The position numbers and the translations under genes are program-made. Under the pieces are notes generated by a model. That model did no database searches and was not told the DNA's origin. It saw nothing but the letters and a program-made list of their open reading frames with translations. From the NCBI GenBank assembly GCA_013178185.1, contig JABLXC010000006.1, positions 62,001 through 126,000 of the forward strand: a stretch of DNA of 64,000 nt, in the 5' to 3' direction. Origin of the DNA: Anaerolineae bacterium. GTDB taxonomy: Bacteria; Chloroflexota; Anaerolineae; Anaerolineales; Anaerolineaceae. Shown one piece after another: positions 17,640 through 25,797 of this stretch. Within the stretch, counting starts at the first letter, position 1, and each line of letters opens with the position of its first letter.

Positions 17640-19097
17640 ATGGACAAGGATCTGGCCTCCATACAGGAAGCGCGCGATGCGGTGAAAGCCGCTTCTGAAG
17701 CCTGGAAGATCTGGAGCAAGGCTTCTCAAACCGAAGTTGACCGGGTGTGCGCGGCGATGGCTGAAGCTGGTTATAACGCTTCGGATCGCCTTGGACGCCT
17801 GGCGCATGAAGAAACCGGGTACGGGATTGCAGCCCACAAAAAGTTAAAGAATGAGTTCGGATCGAAATCGGTTTGGGAGAGCATACGCGACCTCAAAACG
17901 GTGGGTGTGATCCGGCATGATCCTGACCGCCGCCTTTATGAAATTGCCTGGCCGATGGGAGTTATTGCTGCTCTTATTCCATCCACCAACCCGACTTCGA
18001 CAGCTTTCTTTAAAATCCTGATCGCTGTAAAAGCGCGCAATGCCATTGTTCTGTCGCCGCACCCGTCGGCGGCTCGCTGTACCTACGAAGCAACGCAGGT
18101 GATGGCTCAGGCAGCCGAGAGGGTAGGCGCGCCGCGTGGCCTGATCACTTGTTTGCAACAGGTATCCCTGGAGGGCACACAGGCGTTGATGACCCATCGC
18201 GCCACCGCCTTAATCCTTGCGACCGGCGGAACCCCTATGGTACGTGCGGCTCATTCGACCGGCAAGCCAGCCTTTGGCGTTGGGCCTGGAAATGTCCCGG
18301 TTTATGTTGACAGAACCGCAGATGTTGAAAAAGCTGCCCGCTATATAGTTGCCAGCAAAGCCTTTGATTGTTCGACCATCTGCGCCACCGAACAGGCCGT
18401 GATCGCAGACCGCCCTATTGCTCGCCAACTGGCGGAGTTGATGCGGGCGGAGGGCGCGTACTTCACGAGCGATGCGGAAACCGCTGCAATTCGTAAAGTC
18501 CTCTTTCACCCGGATGGCAGCATCAATACGGCTCTAGTCGGGAAACCAGCTTCTTATATTGCCGGGTATACGGGTTTTCATGTTCCAGAGCGCGCTCGTA
18601 TTTTGGTGACGCCGCTCACTCAAATTGGGAAATCAGAACCCCTTTCCTATGAAAAATTGACCACCGTCCTGGGGTGGTATGAAGTGGATGGCTGGGAACA
18701 GGGCTGTGACTACTCGATCGCTCTGATTGAAACCGGCGGCAAGGGCCACACCCAGATCATATATGCCCAGGACGAGCGCGTCATTATGGCCTTTGGGCTG
18801 GAAAAACCGGTTTTTCGCATCCTTGTCAATACGATGGGCACCCTGGGCGCCATCGGGCTGACGACCGGCGTTATGCCTTCACTTACCCTCGGTTCCGGGG
18901 GGATTGGGGGCGCCATTACAGGCGATAATATCACCGCTTACCACCTGATAAACATAAAACGGTTGGCCTATGAGTTGCGATCACCGCCGCTGGAGGCCAT
19001 GCTTCCGGGCGAGGTTCCTGCCGGCCCTAAACCGGAAGAGATAGAACGGATTGTCCGGCAGGTTGTTGAAGAAATCCTTGCAAATAAACCTGTCTAA
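17640..19097 (+). CDS. BMC aldehyde dehydrogenase, CoA-acylating type (PduP/EutE-like)
   Basis: 485 aa. The N-terminal NAD-binding domain contains [18 protein letters not shown], and the catalytic Cys248 lies in STICATEQ, as in PduP, EutE and the aldehyde half of AdhE (ICASEQ). The gap between Cys and the Gly-rich [12 protein letters not shown] matches the acylating family. The last 22 residues (464-485, [14 protein letters not shown]) form an amphipathic helix after a Pro/Gly linker, typical of a BMC encapsulation peptide. Expected reaction: aldehyde + CoA + NAD+ to acyl-CoA + NADH inside the shell, acting on the aldehyde released by DeoC. No phosphotransacylase (PduL) is in the operon. Confidence 0.9.
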   Translation: MDKDLASIQEARDAVKAASEAWKIWSKASQTEVDRVCAAMAEAGYNASDRLGRLAHEETGYGIAAHKKLKNEFGSKSVWESIRDLKTVGVIRHDPDRRLYEIAWPMGVIAALIPSTNPTSTAFFKILIAVKARNAIVLSPHPSAARCTYEATQVMAQAAERVGAPRGLITCLQQVSLEGTQALMTHRATALILATGGTPMVRAAHSTGKPAFGVGPGNVPVYVDRTADVEKAARYIVASKAFDCSTICATEQAVIADRPIARQLAELMRAEGAYFTSDAETAAIRKVLFHPDGSINTALVGKPASYIAGYTGFHVPERARILVTPLTQIGKSEPLSYEKLTTVLGWYEVDGWEQGCDYSIALIETGGKGHTQIIYAQDERVIMAFGLEKPVFRILVNTMGTLGAIGLTTGVMPSLTLGSGGIGGAITGDNITAYHLINIKRLAYELRSPPLEAMLPGEVPAGPKPEEIERIVRQVVEEILANKPV

Positions 19098-19123
19098 TAA
19101 ATTTGCTGATGAAGAAAGGATAG

Positions 19124-19459
19124 ATGAAAATGGCTTTAGACACTTCTTTGATCGCTCTTGGAATGGTTGAGACGCGCGGCCTGGTTGGCGCGGTTGAGGC
19201 GGCAGATGCGATGGTAAAAGCCGCGAACGTTGTGCTGATAGGCTCTGAATATGTCGGCGGCGGCTATGTTACCGTCATGGTGCGCGGCGACGTCGGCGCA
19301 GTAAAAGCTGCAACCGATGCAGGGGCTGCGGCTGCCAAACGCGTAGGTGAGCTGGTTTCGGTACACGTCATCCCGCGGCCTCACCAGGATGTCGAAATGA
19401 TCTTGCCGCAGTCAACCAAAGGTAGCATCGGCGGCCGCTCGGCAGAATCTAAGAAATAG
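19124..19459 (+). CDS. BMC-H hexameric shell protein
   Basis: 111 aa from ATG 19124. The ATG at 19130 (109 aa) has better spacing from AAGGA and may be the true start. Single BMC domain: [20 protein letters not shown] (11-30), then [30 protein letters not shown]. The residues that line the central pore are VGGG (44-47) instead of the common KIGSG, which would give a small uncharged pore. It is the only BMC-H gene in the operon, so it should form most of the facets. A Ser/Lys-rich C-terminal tail follows. Confidence 0.93.
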   Translation: MKMALDTSLIALGMVETRGLVGAVEAADAMVKAANVVLIGSEYVGGGYVTVMVRGDVGAVKAATDAGAAAAKRVGELVSVHVIPRPHQDVEMILPQSTKGSIGGRSAESKK

Positions 19460-19486
19460 CCGCAGGTTCGGCTCAGGGTTATCGTT

Positions 19487-20356
19487 GTGACTGTTGAAGC
19501 GTTGACGCGCGCCGGTTTAAATCTTGACCAATACCTGGCACAGGCCGGGGATGTCATCCTGCCACGCGAGTTTTCCGAAACCGCCCCACCGACGCCAATC
19601 CCGGAATATCGTAAGCTGCGGGTGGGCGTAGATCTTGGCACTGCTTACCTGGTGCTCGTCGTTCTGGATGAGGACGGCATTCCACTGGCTGGGGAGTGGC
19701 AATTTGCCCAGGTGGTGCGGGATGGTCTGGTGGTGGATTACATTGGCGCAACCGATCTGCTGAGAGGCATGAAACAGCGCCTGGAGAGGCGTCTTGGCAG
19801 AGATCTGAATCACGCCGCAAGCGGTTACCCGCCTGGCGTGCCTCGTGCAGAAGTGCGCGCAACCGCGAACGTGATTGAAGCGGCTGGTATGGAATGCACC
19901 TGTTTGTTGGATGAGCCCAGCGCGGCCAATCAGGTCTTGCAGTTAGATGATGGTGTCATTGTTGATGTTGGCGGCGGAACCACCGGAATAGCCGTAGTTC
20001 GAGACGGCCAGGTGATCTACACTGCAGACGAACCGACCGGGGGTACCCATTTTACCTTGGTGATCGCCGGGGCTCTAGATATCAGCTTTGAGGAAGCGGA
20101 GAAGATCAAGGTCCTTCGGAGCGAACAACCCCGGCTCTTCCCGGTTGTTCGGCCTGTTATGGAGAAAGTGGCCAGCATCACTTCGCGGCATATCCAGGGT
20201 CAACCTGTCAGTTCCATCACCCTGGTCGGGGGCGCTTCTGCTTTTACCGGCATGGCCGACGTGCTGCAAAGCTACACCGGCATTCCCACCTTTGTGCCGG
20301 AACATCCTGTCTTTGTTACTCCATTGGGGATGGCGATGATGGATACGCCTGTCTGA
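19487..20356 (+). CDS. EutJ-like actin/Hsp70-fold ATPase
   Basis: 289 aa from GTG 19487. The product has the actin-fold nucleotide motifs: phosphate-1 VGVDLGTAYLVLVV (about 46-60), phosphate-2 IVDVGGGTTGIAVV, and the adenosine motif LVGGASAFTGMADVL near the C-terminus. This is the EutJ family, Hsp70-like proteins found in many BMC operons and thought to help fold or assemble cargo or shell. It lacks the substrate-binding domain of DnaK. It lies between two shell genes, 27 and 24 nt away. Confidence 0.88.
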   Translation: MTVEALTRAGLNLDQYLAQAGDVILPREFSETAPPTPIPEYRKLRVGVDLGTAYLVLVVLDEDGIPLAGEWQFAQVVRDGLVVDYIGATDLLRGMKQRLERRLGRDLNHAASGYPPGVPRAEVRATANVIEAAGMECTCLLDEPSAANQVLQLDDGVIVDVGGGTTGIAVVRDGQVIYTADEPTGGTHFTLVIAGALDISFEEAEKIKVLRSEQPRLFPVVRPVMEKVASITSRHIQGQPVSSITLVGGASAFTGMADVLQSYTGIPTFVPEHPVFVTPLGMAMMDTPV

Positions 20357-20380
20357 ATGGAATGAGAGGGAATTGGAAAC

Positions 20381-21010
20381 ATGGCTGAAGAATTTTCATT
20401 GAGATGTTATTGTTATCTGGATCGAATGCAAGCGCAATTTGCCGCTTTTGTTGGGACGGTAACCCAGGGAGACCTGCCGACTGAGGGAATGGCTGCCCTT
20501 TACGTTGAAATGTCCCCTGGTAACGAAGTCTTCCGCATTGTAGATATCGCGGTTAAGGCGACGGAGGCGAAACCCGGCGCGCAGATTGTGGAACGCGAAT
20601 TTGGCATGTTCGAGGTCCACTCCCTCAATCAGGCGGCGGTTTTAGAGGCGGGGGATGTCGTTCTGCAGCGATTGGGCTTGAAGGTTGAAGACCGTATTCG
20701 CCCCCAGGTTGTATCCACACAGGTCATTACCCGAGTGGATCCCTACCAGGCGCAGTTATTGAACCGCTTCCGCAGGGGAAGTATGCTCGTGCCGGGGGAG
20801 ACCATGCTGGTGCTGGAGTGCGCCCCGGCTGCATACATCAACTATGCCTGCAACGAAGCTGAAAAGAGAGCCAGTATTAATCTTGTGCACGTCTCCTCAG
20901 TTGGTAGATTTGGGCGGATGTGGCTGGCAGGTTCAGAAGCGGAAATCGTTACGGCGCGTGATGCCGCAATCCGAGCTCTTGAGAGCCTGGAAGGCCGCCA
21001 AGGTTCGTAA
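20381..21010 (+). CDS. Tandem-domain BMC shell protein (BMC-T)
   Basis: 209 aa with two divergent BMC-type halves. The first (about 35-105) contains ALYVEMSPGNEVFRIVDIAV and VFRIVDIAVKATEAKPGAQI. The second (about 138-207) contains MLVLECAPAAYINYACNEAEK and VSSVGRFGRMWLAGSEAEI. Tandem BMC proteins form pseudohexameric trimers, often with a gated pore for larger metabolites. Sequence similarity to PduB or EutL types is not strong enough to name a subtype. Context, flanked by EutJ-like and BMC genes, supports the call. Confidence 0.8.
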   Translation: MAEEFSLRCYCYLDRMQAQFAAFVGTVTQGDLPTEGMAALYVEMSPGNEVFRIVDIAVKATEAKPGAQIVEREFGMFEVHSLNQAAVLEAGDVVLQRLGLKVEDRIRPQVVSTQVITRVDPYQAQLLNRFRRGSMLVPGETMLVLECAPAAYINYACNEAEKRASINLVHVSSVGRFGRMWLAGSEAEIVTARDAAIRALESLEGRQGS

Positions 21011-21046
21011 CGCTCAAAGGAGTATAGGTGTTTTTTGGGAGCCAGG

Positions 21047-21448
21047 ATGGCAAAGACTTTTTATACCGAACATGATATAGAAGACCTGTTCAAGCGCGGT
21101 GTCATGTCATTGGAAGTCAATGACAATGTTGTCCTGACAGATCTGGCTTATGAAAGAGCCCGCCGGCTGGGGATGGCTTTGATTCAGGAAAAAGCCGAAA
21201 ATCCTCCGGCTGCGCCAGTGCGGCCTTATATTGTCAAGAGCCAGTCGCTGCCCCAGGTTTCACCCACTGCCGCTGCTACGCCTGCCCTTCCAGCTTACCC
21301 GGTCTCTACGCAGAGCCCGAAGCCAGATGGCGAGGATTTGCGGCGGCGCATTCGAGATGCTGTGGTAGCTCGTTTAGGGACACAGGTTGACCCGAAATTG
21401 TTGGATGTGATTATCACTCGTGTTTTAGCCAGTACTGGAATAAAGTAG
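21047..21448 (+). CDS. BMC-associated two-ended small protein of unknown function
   Basis: Start at ATG 21047 (GGGAG upstream), 133 aa. An N-terminal segment (1-50, TFYTEHDIEDLFKRGVMSLEV then VVLTDLAYERARRLG) resembles a short domain found at the start of several BMC-associated proteins. A 45-residue linker rich in Pro, Ala and Thr follows. The C-terminus (94-133, EDLRRRIRDAVVARLG and LLDVIITRVLASTG) is a pair of amphipathic helices resembling encapsulation peptides. With no catalytic domain in between, it looks like an adaptor or scaffold linking shell and cargo. I cannot assign an activity. Confidence 0.7.
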   Translation: MAKTFYTEHDIEDLFKRGVMSLEVNDNVVLTDLAYERARRLGMALIQEKAENPPAAPVRPYIVKSQSLPQVSPTAAATPALPAYPVSTQSPKPDGEDLRRRIRDAVVARLGTQVDPKLLDVIITRVLASTGIK

Positions 21449-21453
21449 GCTCT

Positions 21454-21774
21454 ATGCTATTCGGCAGAGTGAAAGGTACAGCGGTTTGTACGGTCAAATA
21501 CCCCGGCACCGAGGGACTGAAATTATTGGTCGTGCAGCCGTTGAACAAAAAGCTGGAACCCAGCGGAACGCTGCAGGTAGCTGTGGATGTGGTGGATGCA
21601 GGGGTGGGTGATCTGTGCGTGATGGTGCGTTCCCGTGAGGCTGCTCTGGCCATGCCGGATGTTAAATTTGTGCCGATTGACCTTGCCCTGGTCGGGATTG
21701 TGGACGAATTAACCACCTATCCGGACAGTGACTTTACCCTGGTGATGCGGCCAGGTCTTAACCGGTTTTCTTGA
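21454..21774 (+). CDS. BMC-P vertex shell protein (EutN/CcmL family), copy 2
   Basis: 106 aa. Start MLFGRVKGTAVCTVKYPGTE, then LKLLVVQPL and VAVDVVDAGVGDLCVMV, the family hallmarks. The C-terminal half (SREAALAMPDVKFVPIDLAL) differs from copy 1, where this part reads GSSARQTT. The loss of the usual GSSAR motif suggests a specialised vertex subunit. It lies 5 nt after the small adaptor gene. Confidence 0.9.
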   Translation: MLFGRVKGTAVCTVKYPGTEGLKLLVVQPLNKKLEPSGTLQVAVDVVDAGVGDLCVMVRSREAALAMPDVKFVPIDLALVGIVDELTTYPDSDFTLVMRPGLNRFS

Positions 21775-21783
21775 AGGGGTCTG

Positions 21784-22062
21784 ATGATTTTAGGGAAAGT
21801 TGTCGGGACAGTGGTTACAACCATAAGCCATCCTCACTACAAAAACCGCAGGCTGCTGGTTGTTCAACCCTTGGGATTGGAAGGCGAAGCGCCGGACGAT
21901 GACTTTTTGGCTTTGGATAATACCCATGCCGGTATTGGCGATACCGTGCTGGTCAATCGGGAGGGGAGCGGAGCCAGGCAGGTGCTCAATAATCCAGACG
22001 CCTGTGTGATCTCCGTCATTGTTGGAATTGTCGATTCGGTTTATATCGAGCATGACGGCTAA
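21784..22062 (+). CDS. BMC-P vertex shell protein (EutN/CcmL family), copy 3
   Basis: 92 aa. Start MILGKVVGTVVTTISHPHYK, then NRRLLVVQPLG, LALDNTHAGIGDTVLV and GSGARQVL. An acidic loop (EGEAPDDD) replaces the short loop of copy 1. It starts 9 nt after copy 2 and ends the BMC operon. I see no clear terminator in the roughly 100 nt before the next promoter. Confidence 0.9.
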   Translation: MILGKVVGTVVTTISHPHYKNRRLLVVQPLGLEGEAPDDDFLALDNTHAGIGDTVLVNREGSGARQVLNNPDACVISVIVGIVDSVYIEHDG

Positions 22063-22165
22063 TGCTTTGAAACCGGCGGAGCTTTAATCGTTACTTGTTT
22101 TAATGGTAGAGTCTCAGAACTTTTAAATATTTAGCGCCAGATAAAAACTGGGTTACATTTGTCAC

Positions 22166-22194
22166 TTGACGCTGGCAACCTGGTTGCTTACACT
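22166..22194 (+). promoter_or_regulatory. Sigma-70 promoter of the corrinoid operon
   Basis: TTGACG at 22166-22171 and TACACT at 22189-22194 are 17 nt apart, with a predicted start near 22201. CAACCTGG (22176-22183) and CCAGGTTG (22205-22212) form an inverted repeat spanning the core promoter, a possible second operator. The leader to the ATG at 22357 is about 155 nt. Confidence 0.6.
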
Positions 22195-22240
22195 GGGTTG
22201 AGCGCCAGGTTGTTCATACAAGTTTTTGGAGAAATAAAAT

Positions 22241-22264
22241 GTACGGACAAACGTACATACGAAC
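22241..22264. promoter_or_regulatory. Shared operator-like motif, copy 1
   Basis: A 24-nt block containing ACAAACGTAC and TACGAA matches 20 of 24 positions of the block at 25627-25650. It contains the inverted pair CGTA-CA-TACG. It lies about 40 nt downstream of the predicted start of the corrinoid operon, a position suited to roadblock repression. The cognate regulator is unknown. GntR proteins at 30779 and 35943 are candidates. Confidence 0.55.
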
Positions 22265-22356
22265 TAAAAGAAAGCAGCGGTGTGACGGGCGAGAGAAGCA
22301 ATGCTTCTTGTTTAATGTGTTGATGTCAGTTTCACGCTTTTTATGAGGAGGATGAA

Positions 22357-22995
22357 ATGGATCCAATTGTTCAGGAAATCTACCAGAGCATTGTAGATGG
22401 CGACCAGAAAGCTTGCGCGGCAGGAGTTCAAAAAGCACTCGACCAAAATATTGAGCCCCAGGTCATTCTTAACGAAGCGATGATCGCCAGCATGTCTGAA
22501 GTTGGACGGCTGTTCGAGGAAGGTGAATACTTTGTCCCCGAACTGCTCGTTTCAGCGCGCGCCATGCAGGCCGGGATGAACTTGCTTAAACCTCTGCTTG
22601 TCCAGGCAGACATTCGGTCGGCAGGGAAGGTTGTAGCTGGTACAGTCCAGGGCGACTTGCACGATATTGGCAAGAACCTGGTGTGCATGATGCTCGAAGG
22701 CGCCGCTTTTGAAATCATCGATCTGGGCTCGGATGTCAAACCCGAAAAATTTATTGAAGCCGTTCAATCTACTGGGGCAAATATTGTGGCGATGTCAGCG
22801 CTCTTGACCACCACCATGCCGAATATGAAAACCACTATCGAGGCTTTCAAGGCCGCCGGTCTCCGGGATCGAGTCAAAATCATGGTGGGGGGCGCGCCCC
22901 TGACCCAACAATATGCCAATGAGATCGGCGCTGATGGTTACGCGCCGGATGCCAACAGGGCGGTTGCCCTGGCGAAATCTCTGCTGGCAAAATGA
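22357..22995 (+). CDS. Corrinoid (B12-binding) methyltransferase protein, MtaC/MtbC-like
   Basis: 212 aa with a strong GAGGAGG ribosome-binding site. An N-terminal helical cap domain (about 1-88, EVGRLFEEGEYFVPELLVSA) precedes the Rossmann B12-binding domain with the lower-ligand motif DXHXXG (Asp100, His102, Gly105 in GDLHDIGKN). Such proteins shuttle a methyl group on cobalt between two methyltransferases. It is followed by a UroD-family methyltransferase and a G3E GTPase in one operon. No obvious MtaB, MtbB or MttB-type substrate methyltransferase or reductive activase (RamA/RACo) lies in the window. Confidence 0.92.
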   Translation: MDPIVQEIYQSIVDGDQKACAAGVQKALDQNIEPQVILNEAMIASMSEVGRLFEEGEYFVPELLVSARAMQAGMNLLKPLLVQADIRSAGKVVAGTVQGDLHDIGKNLVCMMLEGAAFEIIDLGSDVKPEKFIEAVQSTGANIVAMSALLTTTMPNMKTTIEAFKAAGLRDRVKIMVGGAPLTQQYANEIGADGYAPDANRAVALAKSLLAK

Positions 22996-23029
22996 ACATT
23001 TTTCTTTGAGTTCTTTTGGGAGGGTTTCC

Positions 23030-24403
23030 ATGCAAAATAACGGTAATGCTGCTGAGGCAACCGGGAAAGAGTTGATCTTTTCTGTTCTTCGCCATCAAGA
23101 AACCGCGCGAGTTCCCTGGGTGCCATTTGCTGGCGTTCATGCTGGCAAGTTAACAGGCTATACGGGGCGGGAGGTGCTCACCGATGGGGATAAGCTCTTC
23201 GAATCACTTATGGCGGTGAATAAACTATACGCTCCAGATGGGCAGCCGGTAGTCTTTGACCTGCAAGTTGAAGCGGAAATTTTAGGCTGCAATATGCTTT
23301 GGGCAGACGCCGCCCCGCCTTCTGTCGCCTCGCACCCATTGGCGGGGGATCTTCTTGTACCTTCTCACCTTCCTCAGAAGAGCGAGGGCCGTCTTCCAAT
23401 GATTTTGGATGTGATGCGCCGGATGAAAAGCGCGGTAGGGGAGAACACCGCCTTGTATGGGCTGATCACCGGACCGTTCACGCTGGCTTCGCACCTGCGC
23501 GGCACCGACATTTTCCTGGATATGGTTGACCACGAAGACTATCTGAACGAGCTGTTACGATATTGCCGTGAGGTCGCGCGTTGCATGGCAGATTATTATA
23601 TCGAAGCCGGGATGGATATCATCGCGCTGGTGGACCCGCTGGTTTCGCAGATTTCGCCGCGCCATTTCAAGCGATTTTTGGCCGAACATTTCAGCGGATT
23701 ATTTGATGATATTCGTTCGCGTGGCGTCTTCTCGTCCTTTTTCGTCTGCGGCGATGCAACCAAAAATATCGAAGTGATGTGTCAGACCAACCCTGATTGC
23801 ATTGCAATAGATGAGAATATCGATATGGCAGCAGCAAAGGCCATCACGGACCGGTATAACATTGCCATCAGCGGCAATATTCCTTTGACTACCCGTATGT
23901 TGCTAGGCAGCCAGCAAGACAATATGAAATACGTGATTGACCTCATGGATTCTGTCTCTCATCATAACCTGATTATTTCGCCTGGATGTGATATGCCCTA
24001 CGACGTTCCGGTGGAAAATGCCATTGGTGTCATGCAGGCGGTGCGGGAACCTGATCAGACCCGCCAGCTCCTGGAAAATTACCATGCCACCGAGATCAAT
24101 ATTGAGGTGGAACTGCCCGACTATGCCAGTCTGAAGAAACCCCTGATTGAGGTCTTCACCATCGACTCGGAGACCTGCGCGGCTTGTGGATACATGTACA
24201 GCGCCGCCAGGCGGATTGCTGAAGAATTACCCGGTAAAGTGGATGTAATCGAATACAAAATCACAAAGCCAGAAAACGTCGCCAGGGTGAAGAAGCACGG
24301 TATCAAAAATTTGCCCTGTATTTTCGTGAACGGAGAACTAAAGTTTTCTTCAATCATACCGAGCAACCGTGAGTTGATGGAGATCGTACAGAAACTCTTG
24401 TGA
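23030..24403 (+). CDS. UroD-family corrinoid methyltransferase fused to thioredoxin-like domain
   Basis: Start at ATG 23030 (GGGAGG upstream). The frame open from 22913 overlaps the corrinoid gene. 457 aa. Residues 1-360 are a UroD/MtaA-type barrel. In MtaA-type enzymes zinc is held by His-X-Cys and a later Cys. Here the positions read Phe238-Val-Cys240 (FFVCGDATKN) and Cys320 (SPGCDMP), so the His is lost. Residues about 370-457 are a thioredoxin fold with CAAC (Cys383, Cys386) and cis-Pro429 in NLPCIF. Heme synthesis is unlikely, given the corrinoid neighbour. It probably moves methyl groups to or from the corrinoid protein, with the redox domain protecting or activating cofactor or thiol acceptor. 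Confidence 0.85.
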   Translation: MQNNGNAAEATGKELIFSVLRHQETARVPWVPFAGVHAGKLTGYTGREVLTDGDKLFESLMAVNKLYAPDGQPVVFDLQVEAEILGCNMLWADAAPPSVASHPLAGDLLVPSHLPQKSEGRLPMILDVMRRMKSAVGENTALYGLITGPFTLASHLRGTDIFLDMVDHEDYLNELLRYCREVARCMADYYIEAGMDIIALVDPLVSQISPRHFKRFLAEHFSGLFDDIRSRGVFSSFFVCGDATKNIEVMCQTNPDCIAIDENIDMAAAKAITDRYNIAISGNIPLTTRMLLGSQQDNMKYVIDLMDSVSHHNLIISPGCDMPYDVPVENAIGVMQAVREPDQTRQLLENYHATEINIEVELPDYASLKKPLIEVFTIDSETCAACGYMYSAARRIAEELPGKVDVIEYKITKPENVARVKKHGIKNLPCIFVNGELKFSSIIPSNRELMEIVQKLL

Positions 24404-25500
24404 TGGCGAACACACTTCACCTCCATCTTGTGGCTGGATTTTTGGGCAGCGGAAAGACCACTGCCATTGTGAACGCGTGTAAGGCGCTCGTCCGGCAGGG
24501 AAAGAGGGTCGGGGTGATCACGAACGATCAGGGAAAATACCTGGTGGATACCGCTTTTGTGCAGCTTGAGAATTTCCCAGCGGTGGAGGTTGGCGGAGGA
24601 TGTTTCTGCTGTAATTATGTTGATCTTGAGAAACAATTAGAGGGGCTGGTTGAGACGGTCAAGCCGGATGTAGTCTTTGCGGAATCAGTGGGTTCCTGTG
24701 CCGACTTGGTGGCTACGGTTGTCAAGCCGATGCTTCAATTGCAGCAAAGCGCTTATAGGCCTACAAGTTTTTCTACTTTTGTGGATGTACGTTTACTTCG
24801 GATGCGGTTGGATGATATCCCGCTACCTTTCAGTGATGGCATAGTGTATATCTTCGATAAGCAGATTGAAGAGACGCACCTGTTGGTTGTCAATAAAATG
24901 GATTTGCTTGCCGAAGAACAGCGAGCTGAGGTACTCGGTCAAATTTGTTCCGCCTATCCAGATAAAGTAATCCTGTTCCAGGCGTCGCTCACCGAAGAAG
25001 GGGTCCAGAACTGGCTTCAAAGGATCGAAGAAGGAAGCATCCCATTGCCTGACGCTTCACTCGATATTGATTATCAACGCTATGGAGAAGGTGAGGCCCG
25101 GCTGGGATGGCTGGATGAGGAACTGGAATTTGAGATTCCCGGCGGCGATGGCCGAACAGTTGTTGTGGCGATCATGCAAGCTATTCTTGTGTCACTCCAA
25201 GGAGCTGATGCAGGCATCGGTCATGTGAAGTTTATCGTGCGCGGCTCCACCGCTGGGGAAGCGAAAGTGAGTTTCACGACTTACATGCATCCGGGGTGGG
25301 AGGAGGAAATTCCGCCAATAATCGGAGAAAAAATATCCCTGCTGGTTAACGCGCGCGTCGAGATGCCAGTCGAACATCTCTCGGAACTAATTGATCGGGC
25401 GGTGATGGGAATAGTGGAAAAGATGGGGTTGAGATGGGCGCGTCGTGGTCGAGAATCGTTCCATCCTTCTTTTCCGAAACCAACCTATCGGTTAGGTTAA
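24403..25500 (+). CDS. G3E-family GTPase (CobW/MeaB-like metallochaperone)
   Basis: ATG 24403 overlaps the previous stop (TGATG). The GTG at 24400 is less likely. 365 aa. Walker A GFLGSGKTT (12-20), metal-binding CXCC motif (CFCC, 67-70), and NKMD guanine motif (164-167) define the CobW/UreG/HypB group. The C-terminal half (about 230-365) differs from standard CobW_C. G3E GTPases insert metals or guard cobalamin enzymes. Coupling to a corrinoid protein and methyltransferase suggests that it loads or repairs the corrinoid cofactor, or supplies Zn to the methyltransferase. Confidence 0.85.
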   Translation: MANTLHLHLVAGFLGSGKTTAIVNACKALVRQGKRVGVITNDQGKYLVDTAFVQLENFPAVEVGGGCFCCNYVDLEKQLEGLVETVKPDVVFAESVGSCADLVATVVKPMLQLQQSAYRPTSFSTFVDVRLLRMRLDDIPLPFSDGIVYIFDKQIEETHLLVVNKMDLLAEEQRAEVLGQICSAYPDKVILFQASLTEEGVQNWLQRIEEGSIPLPDASLDIDYQRYGEGEARLGWLDEELEFEIPGGDGRTVVVAIMQAILVSLQGADAGIGHVKFIVRGSTAGEAKVSFTTYMHPGWEEEIPPIIGEKISLLVNARVEMPVEHLSELIDRAVMGIVEKMGLRWARRGRESFHPSFPKPTYRLG

Positions 25501-25535
25501 ATACGGGCGATATAAAAAATGGAAACGAGATGGAC

Positions 25536-25564
25536 TTGACAAGCTATCAGGAAATCGCTATAGT
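25536..25564 (+). promoter_or_regulatory. Sigma-70 promoter of the kinase/transport operon
   Basis: A perfect TTGACA (25536-25541) and TATAGT (25559-25564) with a 17-nt spacer. Predicted start near 25571, giving a leader of about 225 nt to the kinase ATG at 25798. Confidence 0.7.
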
Positions 25565-25626
25565 GGAAACGGTTGCTTTTCCATTTTCTCAACGCTGCAA
25601 GGCATTTGTTATTTTTCTGTAATATT

Positions 25627-25650
25627 GTCCGTACAAACGTACTTACGAAT
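25627..25650. promoter_or_regulatory. Shared operator-like motif, copy 2
   Basis: Contains ACAAACGTAC followed by TACGAA, matching 20 of 24 positions of the block at 22241. Also holds GTAC-AAAC-GTAC. It is about 55 nt downstream of the predicted transcription start of the kinase operon. The rest of the 297-nt gap (25501-25797) shows no gene. Confidence 0.55.
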
Positions 25651-25797
25651 ATCCATAAAGCCGCTTATTACTGGTATCTCCTGAACGATTGCAACTGATG
25701 AAAAGAGTTTTGTGGAAGGCGCGATCAAAATCTTTACCTTTAATTTGTTATTTTTTTCACAAATCATCTAGATAAACCCATTAAGACGAGGGCTGCG

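Noticed and set aside
25434-25622. Small 62-codon plus-strand frame after the G3E GTPase gene
   Set aside because: It overlaps the GTPase end and runs through the promoter at 25536-25564, with no ribosome-binding site or recognisable protein.
25501-25797. Cobalamin riboswitch before the kinase operon or before the corrinoid operon
   Set aside because: I looked for the B12-box core and the pairing pattern and did not find it. The leaders hold only the promoter and the shared operator-like motif.
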